From contig NC_090251.1 of assembly GCF_037325665.1 (NCBI RefSeq), positions 22,676,898 to 22,740,897 on the forward strand: DNA of 64,000 bases, given 5' to 3'. A model generated the notes under the pieces. That model did no database searches. It was not told the origin of the DNA and saw nothing but the letters and a program-made list of their open reading frames with translations. Positions 10,633 to 21,949 of this stretch are shown here, piece after piece. Position 1 is the first letter of the stretch, and the number at the start of each line of letters is the position of its first letter. A program made the translations under genes and the position numbers. This stretch comes from Littorina saxatilis. Its lineage: Eukaryota; Mollusca; Gastropoda; Littorinimorpha; Littorinidae.

Positions 10633-11250
10633 ACCGTATTTTACGGACTATAAGGCGCAACTTTTTTTCTCAATCTTGACCCCTGCGGCTTATTGAACAG
10701 AAGCGCCCTGTGTGTTGTTAAAATAGCAATCCCTGGCCAAGTTTCATCTCAGACATCAAAGAGACCGCCTGAGTACCGGTCAAACAACTTGTGATAATGC
10801 ATGTTTCAGCTACTAGTACTACCCTGGCCAAGTTTTTTCTCAAGACATCGAAGAGACCGCCCCATAGGTTAAACTGGGTCACTGACCCGGTGCAGGGAGT
10901 GCTACCGTGGCCAAGTTTCCTCTGAAGACATCAAAAAGACTCCCCCCCCCATAGATAAAACTGGGTCATTGACCCCGGGGAAGAAGGTCCTGTCTATAAA
11001 CAAGGCCACCCAGCTGTCACAAAGGACCTGCCTTTGGTCTCGCGCACACCAGTGTTTCTTCTCAGACATGAAAGGAGACCGACCCTCTCAAAGATCATAG
11101 ATAAAACTCGGTCATTGACCACGGTGCAGGGAAAGTTTCCTCTCTCAGATTTGACAGGGGAACCACTTCTCATAGCTAAAACTCGGGGAAGAAGGTCAGT
11201 GTCTGTAAACAAGGCCACCCAGCTATCACTATAGACCTGCCTTTGATCTC
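10633..11250 (+). repeat. degenerate tandem array after CCGTATTTTACGGACTATAA
   Basis: After the start word, units of roughly 110 bp recur. They share GGCCAAGTTT(C/T), CAGACATCAAAGAGACCG, ATAAAACTGGGTCATTGACC and AAGGCCACCCAGCT. About four or five diverged units are visible. The start word resembles a DNA-transposon terminus seen in many animals, but I found no matching second end. Confidence 0.5.
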
Positions 11251-12599
11251 CACTCCGTAGACTCCTTCGCAGCGGTGTGTTGCGTGCCGCACGGGTGTTT
11301 GCACCCCGCACGCTGGAGCGGTAAGTTGAGTGGGGTTTGTGTCTCGATAAAACAGCTTCTTCTATAAACATTTCGTAACTTTGCACATTAAGATATGTCT
11401 TGTTAGATCTGTTAGTGTTTCTTCTACACGCCGATGTACTTTTTGGGTGCATATTTTGTATATTATAGCCGTGATTCTGTAAAATATCACGCCTGTAACT
11501 GCACAGAAGCAAATTTCTACTGAGTCGTTTTCGTCCGTGCCCGTGTCCGTGCCCGGACGCTTAACTGTCTTGGTAGGCTGTTAGTTTTAGCTGCTTTAGC
11601 GGCTACTGCGCTAGTGCTAAGTTTATTTTCTACTAAGATTCTTCTTCCGTTCTGGACTTAGAATTCTACAGTAGTCGTATTCGGTGGCCGCCTTTTGGTA
11701 GCCGTCTTTTATCCTAGCATGTTGTGTTCTATTGAGATGTTTACGTCCTTTCTAGGGATGTAAACTCCCTTGGTAGGCTGTTGTTTAGCTTCCTTACGAA
11801 GCTATTATTATTTTGCTAGTTGATTATTCGGCTGATTTTTAGGTCCGTTCCGGACTTAGTTAAAGTTTCAGTAGTTTTTGTTAACCTCTTGTCAGCATCC
11901 GTTTTCGGCAGCTGCACTTCCAGTTAGACTGGTATGTTTGGGTCCGTGCTCGGACTTTGAACATTTTGCCAGTAGCATGTTGTTGTAGCTACTTTTTGTG
12001 GCTTGTTTACTAGTGCTAGTTCCGGTTCTGCTGAAGTTTACGTCCTTGAGACTTTGTTACTTTTCAGTAGATTACTTTCTCACGTCGCCGGCAGGGCAGG
12101 TAGTGAGAAAAGACGGGGGGGGGGGGCTTCCTCGTCTTCTGCCAAGAGCCCCATGGTACATGTTTCTGATCCTAAGACTAACACGGTCTTTTCTGTGCCT
12201 ATTTCGGCGCCGGAAGAGACTCCGTCCGACTCTCAGACGTCAGTTTCGGCCGCTTGTGCGTCCGTTTCTCTCCCTTTGTTGACACCAGAGCCTAGCGCTC
12301 TGGTGGCTAGTCTTATTGCTTCTTTGCTTACAGAGATCCGTACTTCCGGGGGCGTGCGTCCCTCGCTTGTTGGCTTCGATGGTGACGACGGCAGCTTCGG
12401 ATTCCGGACGTTTTTACCCGGGTCCTCGCCGCTCACTGGCGTTTCCGGAGCGTCGGCCCAGTCTTCTGGCGCCCGTGTGGATTCCACTCGCTGGGACAAG
12501 TTTCCCTTCGTGGCCGGCCTCGGTGGCTTCCGCTTGCGGGAGTGCACCTGAGCATGTCCCTTCGGGGTACGCGGCCAGTACAAGGTATGTGCTTGCAGC

Positions 12600-13390
12600 A
12601 GCCGTTTTCGGCAGCTGCTCTTCCGGTTCCCGGAAGTAGTGCCTCGTCGGTTAGCGGACAGCCCATGGTCCCATCCGGCTCGAGCAGCGCTATACGTCAG
12701 CAGTCGTCCGCGACAGCTGCTTCCAGCTTCGGCCGGAAGTGAGAGGTTCACCGGCTAGTGCACAGGCTACTGTCACGTCTGGTTCGAGCTTCGACTTACG
12801 TCAGCAGTCGTCCGCGACAGCTGCTTCCAGCTTCGGCCGGAAGTAAGAGGTTCACCGGCTAGTGCACAGGCTACTGTCACGTCCGGTTCGAGCTTTGACT
12901 TACGTCAGCAGTCGTTCGCGACAGCTGCTTCCAGCTTCGGCCGGAAGTAGAGGTTCACCGGCTACTGCACAGACTACTGTCACGTCCGGTTCGAGCCTTG
13001 TCCTACGGCAGCAGTCGCCCGCGACAGCTGTTCTTCCGGTTCCGACCGGAAGTGTAGGTTCACTGGTTGGTGCACAGGCTACTGTCACGTCCGGTTCGAG
13101 CCTTGCCTTACGTCGGCAGTCGTACGCGACAGCTGCGCTTCCGGTTCACGGAAGTAGTGCCTCGTTGGAAAGCGGACAGACAATGATTCCATCCGACTTG
13201 AGCTGCGCTATACGTAAGCAGTCGTCCGCGACGGCTTCTCTTCCGGCTCCGGCTGGAAATGTTAGTTCATCGGTGTGTGGGCAGCCCATGGCCCTTTCCG
13301 GTTTGAGCTTTGCCCTTGGCTCAGCAGCCGTTTCCGGCAGCTTCGCTTCCGGCCTTGGCAGGAAGTGTAGGTCAAGCGGGTAGTGCACAG
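12600..13390 (+). repeat. about six tandem units of about 104 bp in the fossil
   Basis: Units share GCAGTCGTCCGCGACAGCTG, CTTCC(A/G)GCTTCGGCCGGAAG, TGCACAGGCTACTGTCAC and GTCCGGTTCGAGC. The GCAGTCG word recurs near 12,699, 12,804, 12,909, 13,010, 13,113 and 13,217. The array lies inside the gag-like part of the retroelement fossil. Confidence 0.8.
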
Positions 13391-15008
13391 GTTACTGTCA
13401 CTTCCGGTTCTGGCCTACGGCCTACCTTTGGGTTCCGAGCTTCAGCTCGCAGGTGGCTCAGCACCAGCTTTGAATAGCGCTGCTGTTGATTCTGCACTTC
13501 CGGCTTCTCCCGGATTTTCCGGTTCAGTTCCCGCTGCTTCCGTTTGGTCGCCGGCGAATTTTGGACACGGCTTGCCCTACGGGCATACAGGCTTCGTGCC
13601 TCTGTTGGGACAGCAGCATCCACACACTTCGGTGGTGTCCGCTAGCTCCTCTCGACCACTGCCTTCGGTTTTCGATGCCTCTCAACTTCCTCTCAGTCAG
13701 GATATGAGTGCCATTGATTGCCAACAGGACGGACTTCCGGCTTCAGGCCTCCCCTCTCAGCGTCACTTGTTGGGTTCCTTTGGATATGATCCATCCCCTT
13801 CTGTTGTCGCTTCGGACTCCAGGTCCGTTGACGATGAGCAGACGCTCTCGGGGGCTCCGGCCAGCTTCAGGGTTGCGCTCGAAGCTGCCACAGAAGTCAC
13901 GTCTCGCTATTTTCCGGAAGGAGCTTCGTCTTCGGCCACGCCTTTGGTGTCCGGTCCGTAGGCGATGGTTGATTTCCGGTTGGCAAAAGAGGAAACAGCT
14001 ACTTCCGGTTTGAAGAATCACCTTCAGTAGCTTTTCAACGTTCTCGCCTCTTCGCCAAACCCCTCCTTCCGGCAGCGGGTTGCCTACGGCGTCAGCTCCG
14101 TTGCTGGTTCATCATGGTTCAGCTCCAGAGCTGGCATCGGAATACCTTGCCGCTCCTGCGCAGGCTTCCTCCTTCGTGCCCTTAGCGGCTCAGAGGAAGT
14201 TGCCTTGGCCAAGGTCGTCTCGGAACCTTCTGTCGTCCTTTGCCCTTCCGCGTGCGCCGTTACCGGTCACGCCGGAACTCCTTGCGTTTCTTACGAAGCC
14301 GTTGAGGAAGGATTCGGTTCTGCCGCTCTATGAGCAGACTCTCCTATCCTCTGAGGAAGTGGGTCGTCAGCTTTTGGAACTCAGTTTCATTTCCGAGACT
14401 CTTCTGCGGGCGCTTTCTCGCGCTCTGACAGATTCCTTGGCGCCCTTTACGCTTAGTAAAGAGCAGGACGCGGAGGACGTGTCCGCACTCCTCTCCACTT
14501 TGGTGGACGGTCTCTCTTCTGCAACCTGGCCTCTCATGCCACACAGCAGAAGATTGAGACCAACGGAGAACAGCAGTTCTCTTCTTTTGAGCTTCAAATC
14601 TGAAGCAGCAAAGGAAGGCCGCGCCTAAGCAGGCTATACCTAAGCGGACTCAGCCCAAGCGGCCTAATTCCTCAGCTCAGGTTTAACCGAAGAGATTGTT
14701 TCTTTCACAGCCGTCATAGGTACGCTGGGGTTTTGGAACAACAGCTGGCCTTAGGGCTTCCGGGTTTTTTGGCTGGCGCAACAACCATTTCATCCGTTGG
14801 CGGTGGTGGTTGTCGCTTTCCTTATGCTTGTGGCTTCGGACTTCGACATTCTTTCCTTTTCCCAGCGTATGGGGGCTGAGACAGGTCGATTTCCGTGTGA
14901 GTGGGGTTTCTGTCTTTGGGCTTCCCCGTTTTCTCTTTGCCACAAGCTTCTGGACTTGGTCCTGGTTTGTCTTTCGCCGAGTCTGACTCTGTCTTTCTCT
15001 AGCAATTA

Positions 15009-16476
15009 CAGGCAAATCCAGCTAACTCACAAACGGTTAAGTCAAAAATTCGCTTAGCACACAAAGAAATTCTGGTCCGGAATTATCCCTCTTTATCTAT
15101 GTGTACAAAGTACCCTGAGCTCGAAATGGGATTTCTCTCACGTAAGTCGAAAGACAGATAGCACACAACAGACAGTCAGTCCCAAAGACAAAGTTTACTC
15201 TATATTTACTACAGCAACTCGAAACACGAAACTTGGCGTCTCACACTAGCGCATTGTGTAACCTTATTCCCTTCTTCTCAACACGGACGCCACACCGACT
15301 GGTCAGTCGGCACGCAATAAAGTATGAACTGAAGTTAGGAGGGGGCGAGGAGTAAGGAGGGGGCGAGGAGTAAGGAGAATTATCCAACTCCAAGAAAACA
15401 TTCTGAAAAAGGTGGGGAAGTGGTGACAAGGCAGTGAACGCACTCACCATGCACTGACATCATACGAAAGCAGCCACACAGCACAGAGGCAGAGGCAGGT
15501 GTGCAGATGCTTTGTGAGAATAAGCGTTGAAAACCAGTTTGAATTAAAAAAAAAAACCAGCAGATAGAGCCGCATGTCATAATCATTCTTCTTGTCTGGC
15601 TTTATTGACTGCATGCCGATCTTGTGGCAGTGACTTTTCACTCTTCAGTCGGACTGTACACAAACCGCTCTCACTCTCCCTCACTGACTACCCTAAGCCC
15701 TGACAACTGATCCTTGGAAATTGTTTGGAAGAGTACACCTCTCTATTTCTCTCCAATGCTCTTCCTGCTGACTTCAGTGACACCGGACACCCCACTGAGT
15801 TTAGCCAGCTACCCCCCCCCTCCCCCTCTCTCTCTCTCTCTCTCCCCCCAGCCATGTACTGTTTGGTGCTGTGGCCAGAGAGGTGTCACCGGCTAATTGA
15901 GGCCAGCTGCACTGTTCACTCAGAGCAAAACTAGTTGACTGTGTCTAACTTTTGACAAAGCAACACAACTGAAGGGTTCACAGATTAGGTAACCGACTCA
16001 CTGGTCAAGGCTGCAGGGAAACAAGAGTATCTTGTCAATGAAAGAGGTTACACACAGATACGCGATGCTGAGAACGGTGGCCGATTTTTCACTCTCTTTC
16101 TCGGAGGGCCTTCATCATTGCAGGGACTGCTGTAAAGAAATGCTTGCTCAGAAACTAACTCTTTTTGCATTGAAACATGCACCAGAACTGGTGGACACCA
16201 TCGACAATGTCAAACATGAAATCGAAGCAGTTTGCTTGAGGAAACGGTCGTCAGCAACTCAAACTTCTGTTTTCTTTTTTAAGAAAATCTGAGGTGACTT
16301 TCTTTGTGGCCCCGCCCCCTCCCTCTGTAAGGACCCCCCTCCATAAGGACCGATTTTTGTCAACATTTTCAAGGTCGCTAGAGAGGGGTTCCACTGTACT
16401 ATGACCAAGTCGAAATTTCGGATAGGACACAATAACAATTCGGTCCCTTCAATTTCGTCTTATCCGGATTTGCCTG
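15009..16476 (+). mobile_element. Tigger/pogo-like DNA transposon, nested
   Basis: The left end CAGGCAAATCC and right end GGATTTGCCTG are inverted repeats, flanked by TA on both sides (15007-15008, 16477-16478). A second element end, CGCTAGAGAGGGGTTCCACTG, lies inside near 16,376-16,396, so a different Tigger-type end is nested or fused here. A pyrimidine-rich run and a CT run lie at about 15,810-15,848. Two GGAGGGGGCGAGGAGTAA copies stand at about 15,340-15,376. Confidence 0.65.
16032..16292 (+). pseudogene. Tigger/pogo-type transposase C-terminal remnant
   Basis: The open stretch ends ALKHAPELVDTIDNVKHEIE, then AVCLRKRSSATQTSVFFFKK and I before the stop. A basic, Thr/Gln-containing tail ending in paired phenylalanines and lysines resembles the C-terminus of Tigger/jerky/CENP-B-like transposases (typically QTTLDSFFKK). 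The catalytic DDE domain is not found upstream in one frame, so this is a decayed piece within 15,009-16,476. The family call rests on the tail and on the TA-flanked termini. Confidence 0.45.
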
Positions 16477-18083
16477 TAGACGCGTTCTGGTGTTTCGTCC
16501 AAACTCTAGGTTCACTTGAGTTGGCCTCGGAAGTAACATCCAGATTTTCCTGAGGTAGCATTGTCTTGGCAATGCATGTTTGAGGAGTCATTCTTGTGGC
16601 TTGTCACCTTTTTCAGGTTTTTTCGGCTACTCCTCTCCTTTTGGCAGAGGTCTAGTTAATGTTCCAGTTTTCTCGGTGCTGGCCTCTAGGCCAGCATCTT
16701 ATTTGGCGGTCGAAACTTTTTGTTTCTTATGGTACCTGTGTACTTTGGGTACTTTGGTACAATGGCCGGCCTACGGGCATCAAGGCTCAGCCTTAGCCCG
16801 TGCTATAGTCTCCTGCCTGTCGATTTGCGATTTTGGCATTTTTGGTGCTTGTGACTTCGGATTTCGTCTCTTCCTCTTCTCCCTCATGCTAGCATGAGGT
16901 GAGTCGGGACGTTTTCTGCTGGGCTGGGTTTCCGGTCAGGGCCACCCTTTTATCACTTGCACCTATGACTATTACGTTTTTCCCCTGAGAACTCTTGTCT
17001 CAGGAGTCTTTTGGCTGGTTGGCTTCACGGTTTTCCGTTTATTCTTTCCAGCCTTGTTTTTCTGTTTGGGTTTTTGATTCACATTCAATTCCTATAAGCA
17101 GTCTGCTCCGCGAACACTTTGGCTTTTGTCATTTTGTTTGTGGTCACCGGTCACATCAGGCTTTGGCCACTGAGGTTTCCTCTTTTCCGGTGCTCACGCA
17201 CGATCAGAGGTCGCTTCTTCCTCATTTTCCCTCTCTTTGCTTTCGCAGGGACTGGTGGAGGACGACCGGTGACCGTCTCCCTTGGAGATTTGCTCATTGA
17301 GTTGGACTCTGGTACTCAGTACTCAGCGGTCCCTCTCTTTCCCTTTTTCGGAGATGGGTCACGCTTCTGGAGCTGACGGTTATCTCAAAGGCCTTTTGGG
17401 CCTCACTCCATCCCAAAGTTTTCTTACTTTGGCATGTTTGCCTTATGGTCTCCGCGAGGGTCGGTCCTTTTCAGGGCTGAGCGGACAACCTTTAGCACCG
17501 TTTTTTCCAGGCCATTAGCATTTCCTTCCAATAAAGGGGGGGCAGCTTGTCTTCCCCTCTACTTGGCTCGGGTTTTGCAAGGCTTGGGTCCCTTTCCGGA
17601 CTGTTTTTACGGTTCAGGAGATTGGAAGAAGTGCTGGGCACAGCTTACTGGCTCTCCGATGTCTTTCGCATTTTTTGCCTGAGAGACATCACGGCTGTCA
17701 TTCAGGATGGTTCTCGGCCTGTTTTTTTTCTGTCGTTTGGCAGTGGGCCGGTGCCTGGCAAGGGTTTTAGAGTGAGTTAGAACTTTCTTTTTCACGGGAT
17801 CCTTTCCTGACTTTTGGCAGTGGGCCAGTTTTTTGGCAAGGAATTTTCTTTCCCTCTGCCTGGCTCCTTGGCCTTCGGTCAAGGAGTTTGGATGATGTCC
17901 TGCGCACAGCTTTCTGGCGCTCGGATTTTGCCTTATTAGGTTCTGAAGGGAGACATTGCTGCCTCCTGTCAGGATGGGTCTCGGCCCATTCCTTACTTGC
18001 GGCAGCTGGTTTTATGTCTCTCCAGAACTTAAGAGTGAGTTTGAACTTTTTTGATCTTACCCACCACCTTGTTGGAGTTATCT

Positions 18084-18447
18084 GCTAGTATGTGATTCGG
18101 AGTAAGAATATGTAATTTAATCGTAAATTTTTAATTAAATTTTGATTTGATTAATATACTTACCCGAATCACATAGGTAATTCCCTCCCACCTACCCCGC
18201 TTTTAGTTTCTATGTATTCTAGAAGTCGAATGATGATATTGGGTGTGTACACGGTATTCGTGACGTAATGCACACTACGGGAGGTAATCCCGGGTGGCAA
18301 TCTTGCTACTTTTTTGGCATGGGTTGCTTCCCTTAGACTATAGACGGGATAGCGTTTCAGACACCTTAGCTTATCGACTGCGTCAATGCTAGTATGTGAT
18401 TCGGGTAAGTATATTAATCAAATCAAAATTTAATTAAAAATTTACGA
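18084..18447. repeat. AT-rich inverted repeat with direct-repeat flank
   Basis: The left arm (about 18,126-18,176) runs TAAATTTTTAATTAAATTTT to CTTACCCGAATCACATA. The right arm (about 18,391-18,445) is its complement. The word CTAGTATGTGATTCGG also occurs in direct orientation at about 18,086 and 18,389. About 210 bp separate the arms. It could be a MITE or the terminal/internal complementary region of the adjacent retroelement fossil. Confidence 0.65.
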
Positions 18448-19037
18448 GTTTACTCTCCCCTAACTTTTTGAGTAAGCTCTTGTGGACTCTCACCATAAGA
18501 TTTTGCTCACAAAACCATAAGTTTGCACCAAAAAGCATAAGACAAAAACTGCAGAAGTCGTTAGATTAATCACCACAAGAACGAAATGCATGCACACATA
18601 CACACACAACAAGAAATCAGCCTTATTTCACACATAATCAAAAAACAAACTTGTTTCAACACTGAACTGCACTGTTTTATTTAATTTTGAAATGCAAAGC
18701 ATATTTAAATGTAAATTGTACCGAGAATCACCTAAATTGTACAAAGACGGCACACATCCAACCTGGCAGTCAAACATTTACACCCCTCACAAAAATGTTA
18801 CCAGAATGCACAAAAACACCACATGATAGTAAAGGCACAAGACAAGTGTGTTTTAACAACATTCATTCATTGAGCACAGTGATTCAATCATGAATGGAAA
18901 CCCCCACCACAATGTGCAAAAGAGAACATTTTAGCCAAACAGAACATGTAAAACACACAAGTTACAAGCCAGAAACTCATGTGTGTCTCAACAATCAAGG
19001 ACAAATACCAGATCAACAAAAATATGACATGTAAATG

Positions 19038-19880
19038 CTTTAGTTTGAGGTCGCGTAGCTGTCCAACTCACAGAATGAAACTGAACGCAATGCCATTTTT
19101 CAGCAAGACCGTATACTCGTAGCATCGTCAGTCCACCGCTCATGGCAAAGGCAGTGAAATTGACAAGAAGAGCGGGGTAGTAGTTGCGGTAAGAAGGATA
19201 GCACGCTTTTCTGTACCTCTCTTTGTTTTAACTTTCTGAGCGTGTTTTTAATCCAAACATATCATATCTATATGTTTTTGGAATCAGGAACCGACAAGGA
19301 ATAAGATGAAAGTGTTTTTAAATTGATTTGGACAATTTAATTTTGATAATAATTTTTATATATTTAATTTTCAGAGCTTGTTTTTAATCCGAATATAACA
19401 TATTTATATGTTTTTGGAATCAGCAAATGATGGAGAATAAGATAAACGTAAATTTGAATCGTTTTATAAATTTTTATTTTTTTTTACAATTTTCCGATTT
19501 TTAATGACCAAAGTCATTAATTAATTTTTAAGCCACCAGGCTGAAATGCAATACCAAACCCCGGGCTTCGTCGAAGATTACTTGACCAAAATTTCAACCA
19601 ATTTGGCTGAAAAATGAGGGCGTGACAGTGCCGCCTCAACTTTCACGAAAAGCCGGATATGACGTCATCAAAGACAGTTATCAAAAAAATGAAAAAAACG
19701 TTCGGGGATTTCATACCCAGGAACTCTCATGTCAAATTTCATAAAGATCGGTCCAGTAGTTTAGTCTGAATCGCTCTACACACACACGCACACACGCACA
19801 CACGCACATACACCACGACCCTCGTTTCGATTCCCCCTCGATGTTAAAATATTTAGTCAAAACTTGACTAAATATGAAAA
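19038..19880 (+). repeat. HINE/DINE-like element, single copy
   Basis: The copy runs from TCGCGTAGCTGTCCAACTCA to ACTTGACTAAATATGAAAAC with the family landmarks GAAACTGAACGCAATGCCAT, ATATGTTTTTGGAATCAG, a repeated second ATATGTTTTTGGAATCAGCA block, GATATGACGTCATCAAAGAC and a CACACGCACACA microsatellite before TACACCACGACCCTCG. The 590 bp before it (18,448-19,037) is AT-rich with no gene seen. Confidence 0.8.
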
Positions 19881-19899
19881 CAAGTCGTATATATGATTA

Positions 19900-20160
19900 C
19901 TAGATGAATACCCGCTTCGCCGGGTACGGCTTCTCCGGGAAGAAGTAGAGCCAAATACCTGGCTTTGCCGGGTGTACGCCGGCGCACCGTATGAAGGAAG
20001 GGAGATAAACGCGCAAAACACTGGAGAAGATAAGGAAGAGTTACTGGGAATGGATGTACAGAAAAACCAAAATCGGTTCAGCGCTGCGCGCTGAGAGCAC
20101 GCACGTGTTCAAAATTTTCCACGACAGACAGACACACACAAGCTGTAGATATTGATGATC
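19900..20160 (-). mobile_element. Helitron-like 3' end fragment
   Basis: Read on the minus strand, TACCCGGCGAAGCGGGTA forms a 6 bp stem with a 6-base loop, then TTCAT and CTAG followed by T. This is the hairpin-plus-CTRR arrangement of Helitron 3' ends. Upstream on that strand are GTTCAGCGCTGCGCGCTGAG-type sequence and CCAGTAACTCTTCC, shared with 43,400-43,690. Confidence 0.6.
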
Positions 20161-20164
20161 GGTT

Positions 20165-20545
20165 GTAACAAACATCCGGTGCTAATTTTCGCTCTCTAGC
20201 TCTTCGAAAATGCATCACAACGCCCTTATTTTTATTTATATGGCTTCACACTTGGTACAACCGTACAACGTGAGAAAATACTGTGTAGATACTAGAACAA
20301 CAAAAATATGACATGTAAATGCTTTAGTTTGAGGTCGCGCAAGTTCTAAAAACAAGTCCGACATGATTGGATGTGACAGAAATCCGGCTCCTTTCGCTTT
20401 TGATCGCGAGCTCTTCGAAAATGCATCACAACTCCCTTACGTTTCATTTCTATGGCTTAAAACTTCGTACAATGTGAGAAAATACCTTGAAGATACCGAG
20501 AACAACAACAATAGTACATGTAACAGTTTTAATTTGAGGTCGCGT
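20165..20545 (+). repeat. two diverged tandem units of about 190 bp
   Basis: GAGCTCTTCGAAAATGCATC-type sequence, ATCACAAC(G/T)CCCTTA, TATGGCTT and GTGAGAAAATAC occur in order at about 20,197-20,342 and 20,410-20,543. Each unit ends in TTTGAGGTCGCG. The same closing block (ATGACATGTAAATGCTTTAG) also stands at 19,025-19,055, just before the HINE-like copy. Confidence 0.6.
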
Positions 20546-21032
20546 GTGGTCAAGCGTGGTCGCACAGTACTCGGTCAGATCGCGCTGACGGTGTGCACAT
20601 GCACGTTGCCTTGTACTTCCGCCGGATCAGTTACCGCGAGATTTTGTAGCTGTTACTTTGTTCTTGGACGAACCTTTGCGATCTTTTTTTATTTGACCAA
20701 ATTGTTTTGTAAAAACCGTAAGATCTTCGGCTTACGCCGTAAGACTTGAAAAAAATCAAAATTCCGTAAGAATTACGCGAAAACCGTAAGACTTGACAGG
20801 TATGCATATATAGCGATGTCCCTGATAATTCCTCAATAATATTTAAGAAAAAGTGGATATTGGGTGGGGAGAAGTAGGGGGGTGGTGTGGGGATGGCGAG
20901 GATAGAGAAAAACGGCGTTTTTTCCCCCACCAAAGTGAATGCATTCATTTTACAATTCACAGTACTTTTGTCATATAGGCCGTACCAATACAGATAATGT
21001 ATATATATTTATCAATAATTCCTGATCTACAG

Positions 21033-21233
21033 GCATTTTGCACTAGTTTTGCTTGTCTGAGAGAGACAGTGAGGAAGGCGAGAAAGTTTTGCGAGGGCAG
21101 TGTGAACAACCGTGTTTGTTCAGAACGGGATGTTTGCCATCTGGAAAGTGCCAAGCAGGTGGCAAGTGATAGCCAGATTGCAAGCTTGATCCATTGGTGT
21201 GAACACAGCTTAAGCCTTCACAATGTTACCTGA
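21033..21233 (+). other. candidate coding terminal exon
   Basis: Acceptor CCTGATCTACAG is followed by an open 198 bp stretch and TGA. It encodes AFCTSFACLRETVRKARKFC, then EGSVNNRVCSERDVCHLESA, then KQVASDSQIASLIHWCEHSL and SLHNVT. Residue usage looks coding, unlike nearby microsatellite frames. Phase 0 would fit the micro-exon at 10,556, so it could be a 3' exon of BORA, but I see no BORA motif. It may be an unrelated exon or chance. Confidence 0.25.
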
Positions 21234-21726
21234 CATCGTCTAACTATAATGCATGGGCGCCTCCAATTTTGTTTTGAACTTTAAGCCATCACCCAGTAGA
21301 TTTTGAATGTGTATACATGTGTGCGTGTGTGTGTGTATCATTGTATGTGTGTGTGTGTGTGTGTCACTGTGTTTGCAGAGTGTAATTATTGTTCCCAGAC
21401 TCGGAAAGAAAAATGTCTGTCTGGATTATTTAAAATATATATGATCAGGTCCAAATGTGCTGGTTCCACACAAAAATTCAATTGGAAGACGTCCTGTCAA
21501 AACTATTGGATGGTCGTCCTACCAGGGGTGAGAACTATGTGTCAGTTCCAAATAGTATCGACCAGTGACCACACAGCAAGGTGTGTGTGATAAAGAAAAG
21601 TTGAGGTGGAATTTTTGTAAAAATTGTGTTTGATATTCACTGCGATTTGTGCATGGGTGGGGTGGTGTTGTGTATGGTATTGTTGCTGAGGATTCTTAAG
21701 CATATACATTTTCTGTCTGTCTCAGG

Positions 21727-21949
21727 CGTCAGAATCAGGGCCGTCGTGATGGCGAGTGAACGACAGACAAGAAGCCTAGCTAGCCTTTTTGGGGAATGGA
21801 AAAAAAAAACACCAGTACCATACAAGCAGTGTACACGTAGCTGCCGGAGTATGCATGTCGTCACCGTCTGTGAGTTTGAAGAAGTCCTGCAGAGTTCTCC
21901 ACTGAAGACAAAGTCTGCAAGGCAATGTTGTCACGCAGAGAAACATTGA
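21727..21949 (+). other. candidate coding exon
   Basis: Acceptor TTTCTGTCTGTCTCAG is followed by a frame reading ASERQTRSLASLFGEWKKKT, PVPYKQCTRSCRSMHVVTVC and EFEEVLQSSPLKTKSARQCC, then HAEKH and a stop. No domain is recognised. The position and acceptor suggest a last exon of a + strand gene, possibly BORA, but evidence is thin. From 21,950 to 22,556 I see no feature. Confidence 0.2.

Larger units (their letters stand above)
11510..18450 (+). mobile_element. broken retroelement-like fossil (possibly DIRS-like), interrupted
   Basis: This is a GC-rich, CTTCCGG-rich tract on the + strand, unlike its AT-rich surroundings. Between about 12,003 and 14,630 several open pieces encode Ser/Ala/Pro-rich protein, then a helical segment (about 14,260-14,600) of a kind found in Gag-like proteins. 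The same sequence style resumes after a nested DNA transposon (15,009-16,476) and runs to about 18,060. It is followed by an AT-rich inverted repeat. No reverse transcriptase core is recognised. The coding part is broken in several places and looks old. DIRS is only one possibility, suggested by the gag-like part and the complementary sequences near the right end; the ends are uncertain. Confidence 0.35.

Noticed and set aside
12862-13961. Long Ser/Ala-rich open frames resembling a mucin-like host gene
   Set aside because: They follow the ~104 bp tandem array and CTTCCGG-rich composition of the fossil element; they lack splice structure and conserved host domains.
16580-17780. Phe/Leu-rich + strand open frames that look like membrane proteins
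   Set aside because: Composition follows the T-rich fossil tract, with overlapping frames and no consistent start or conserved motif.
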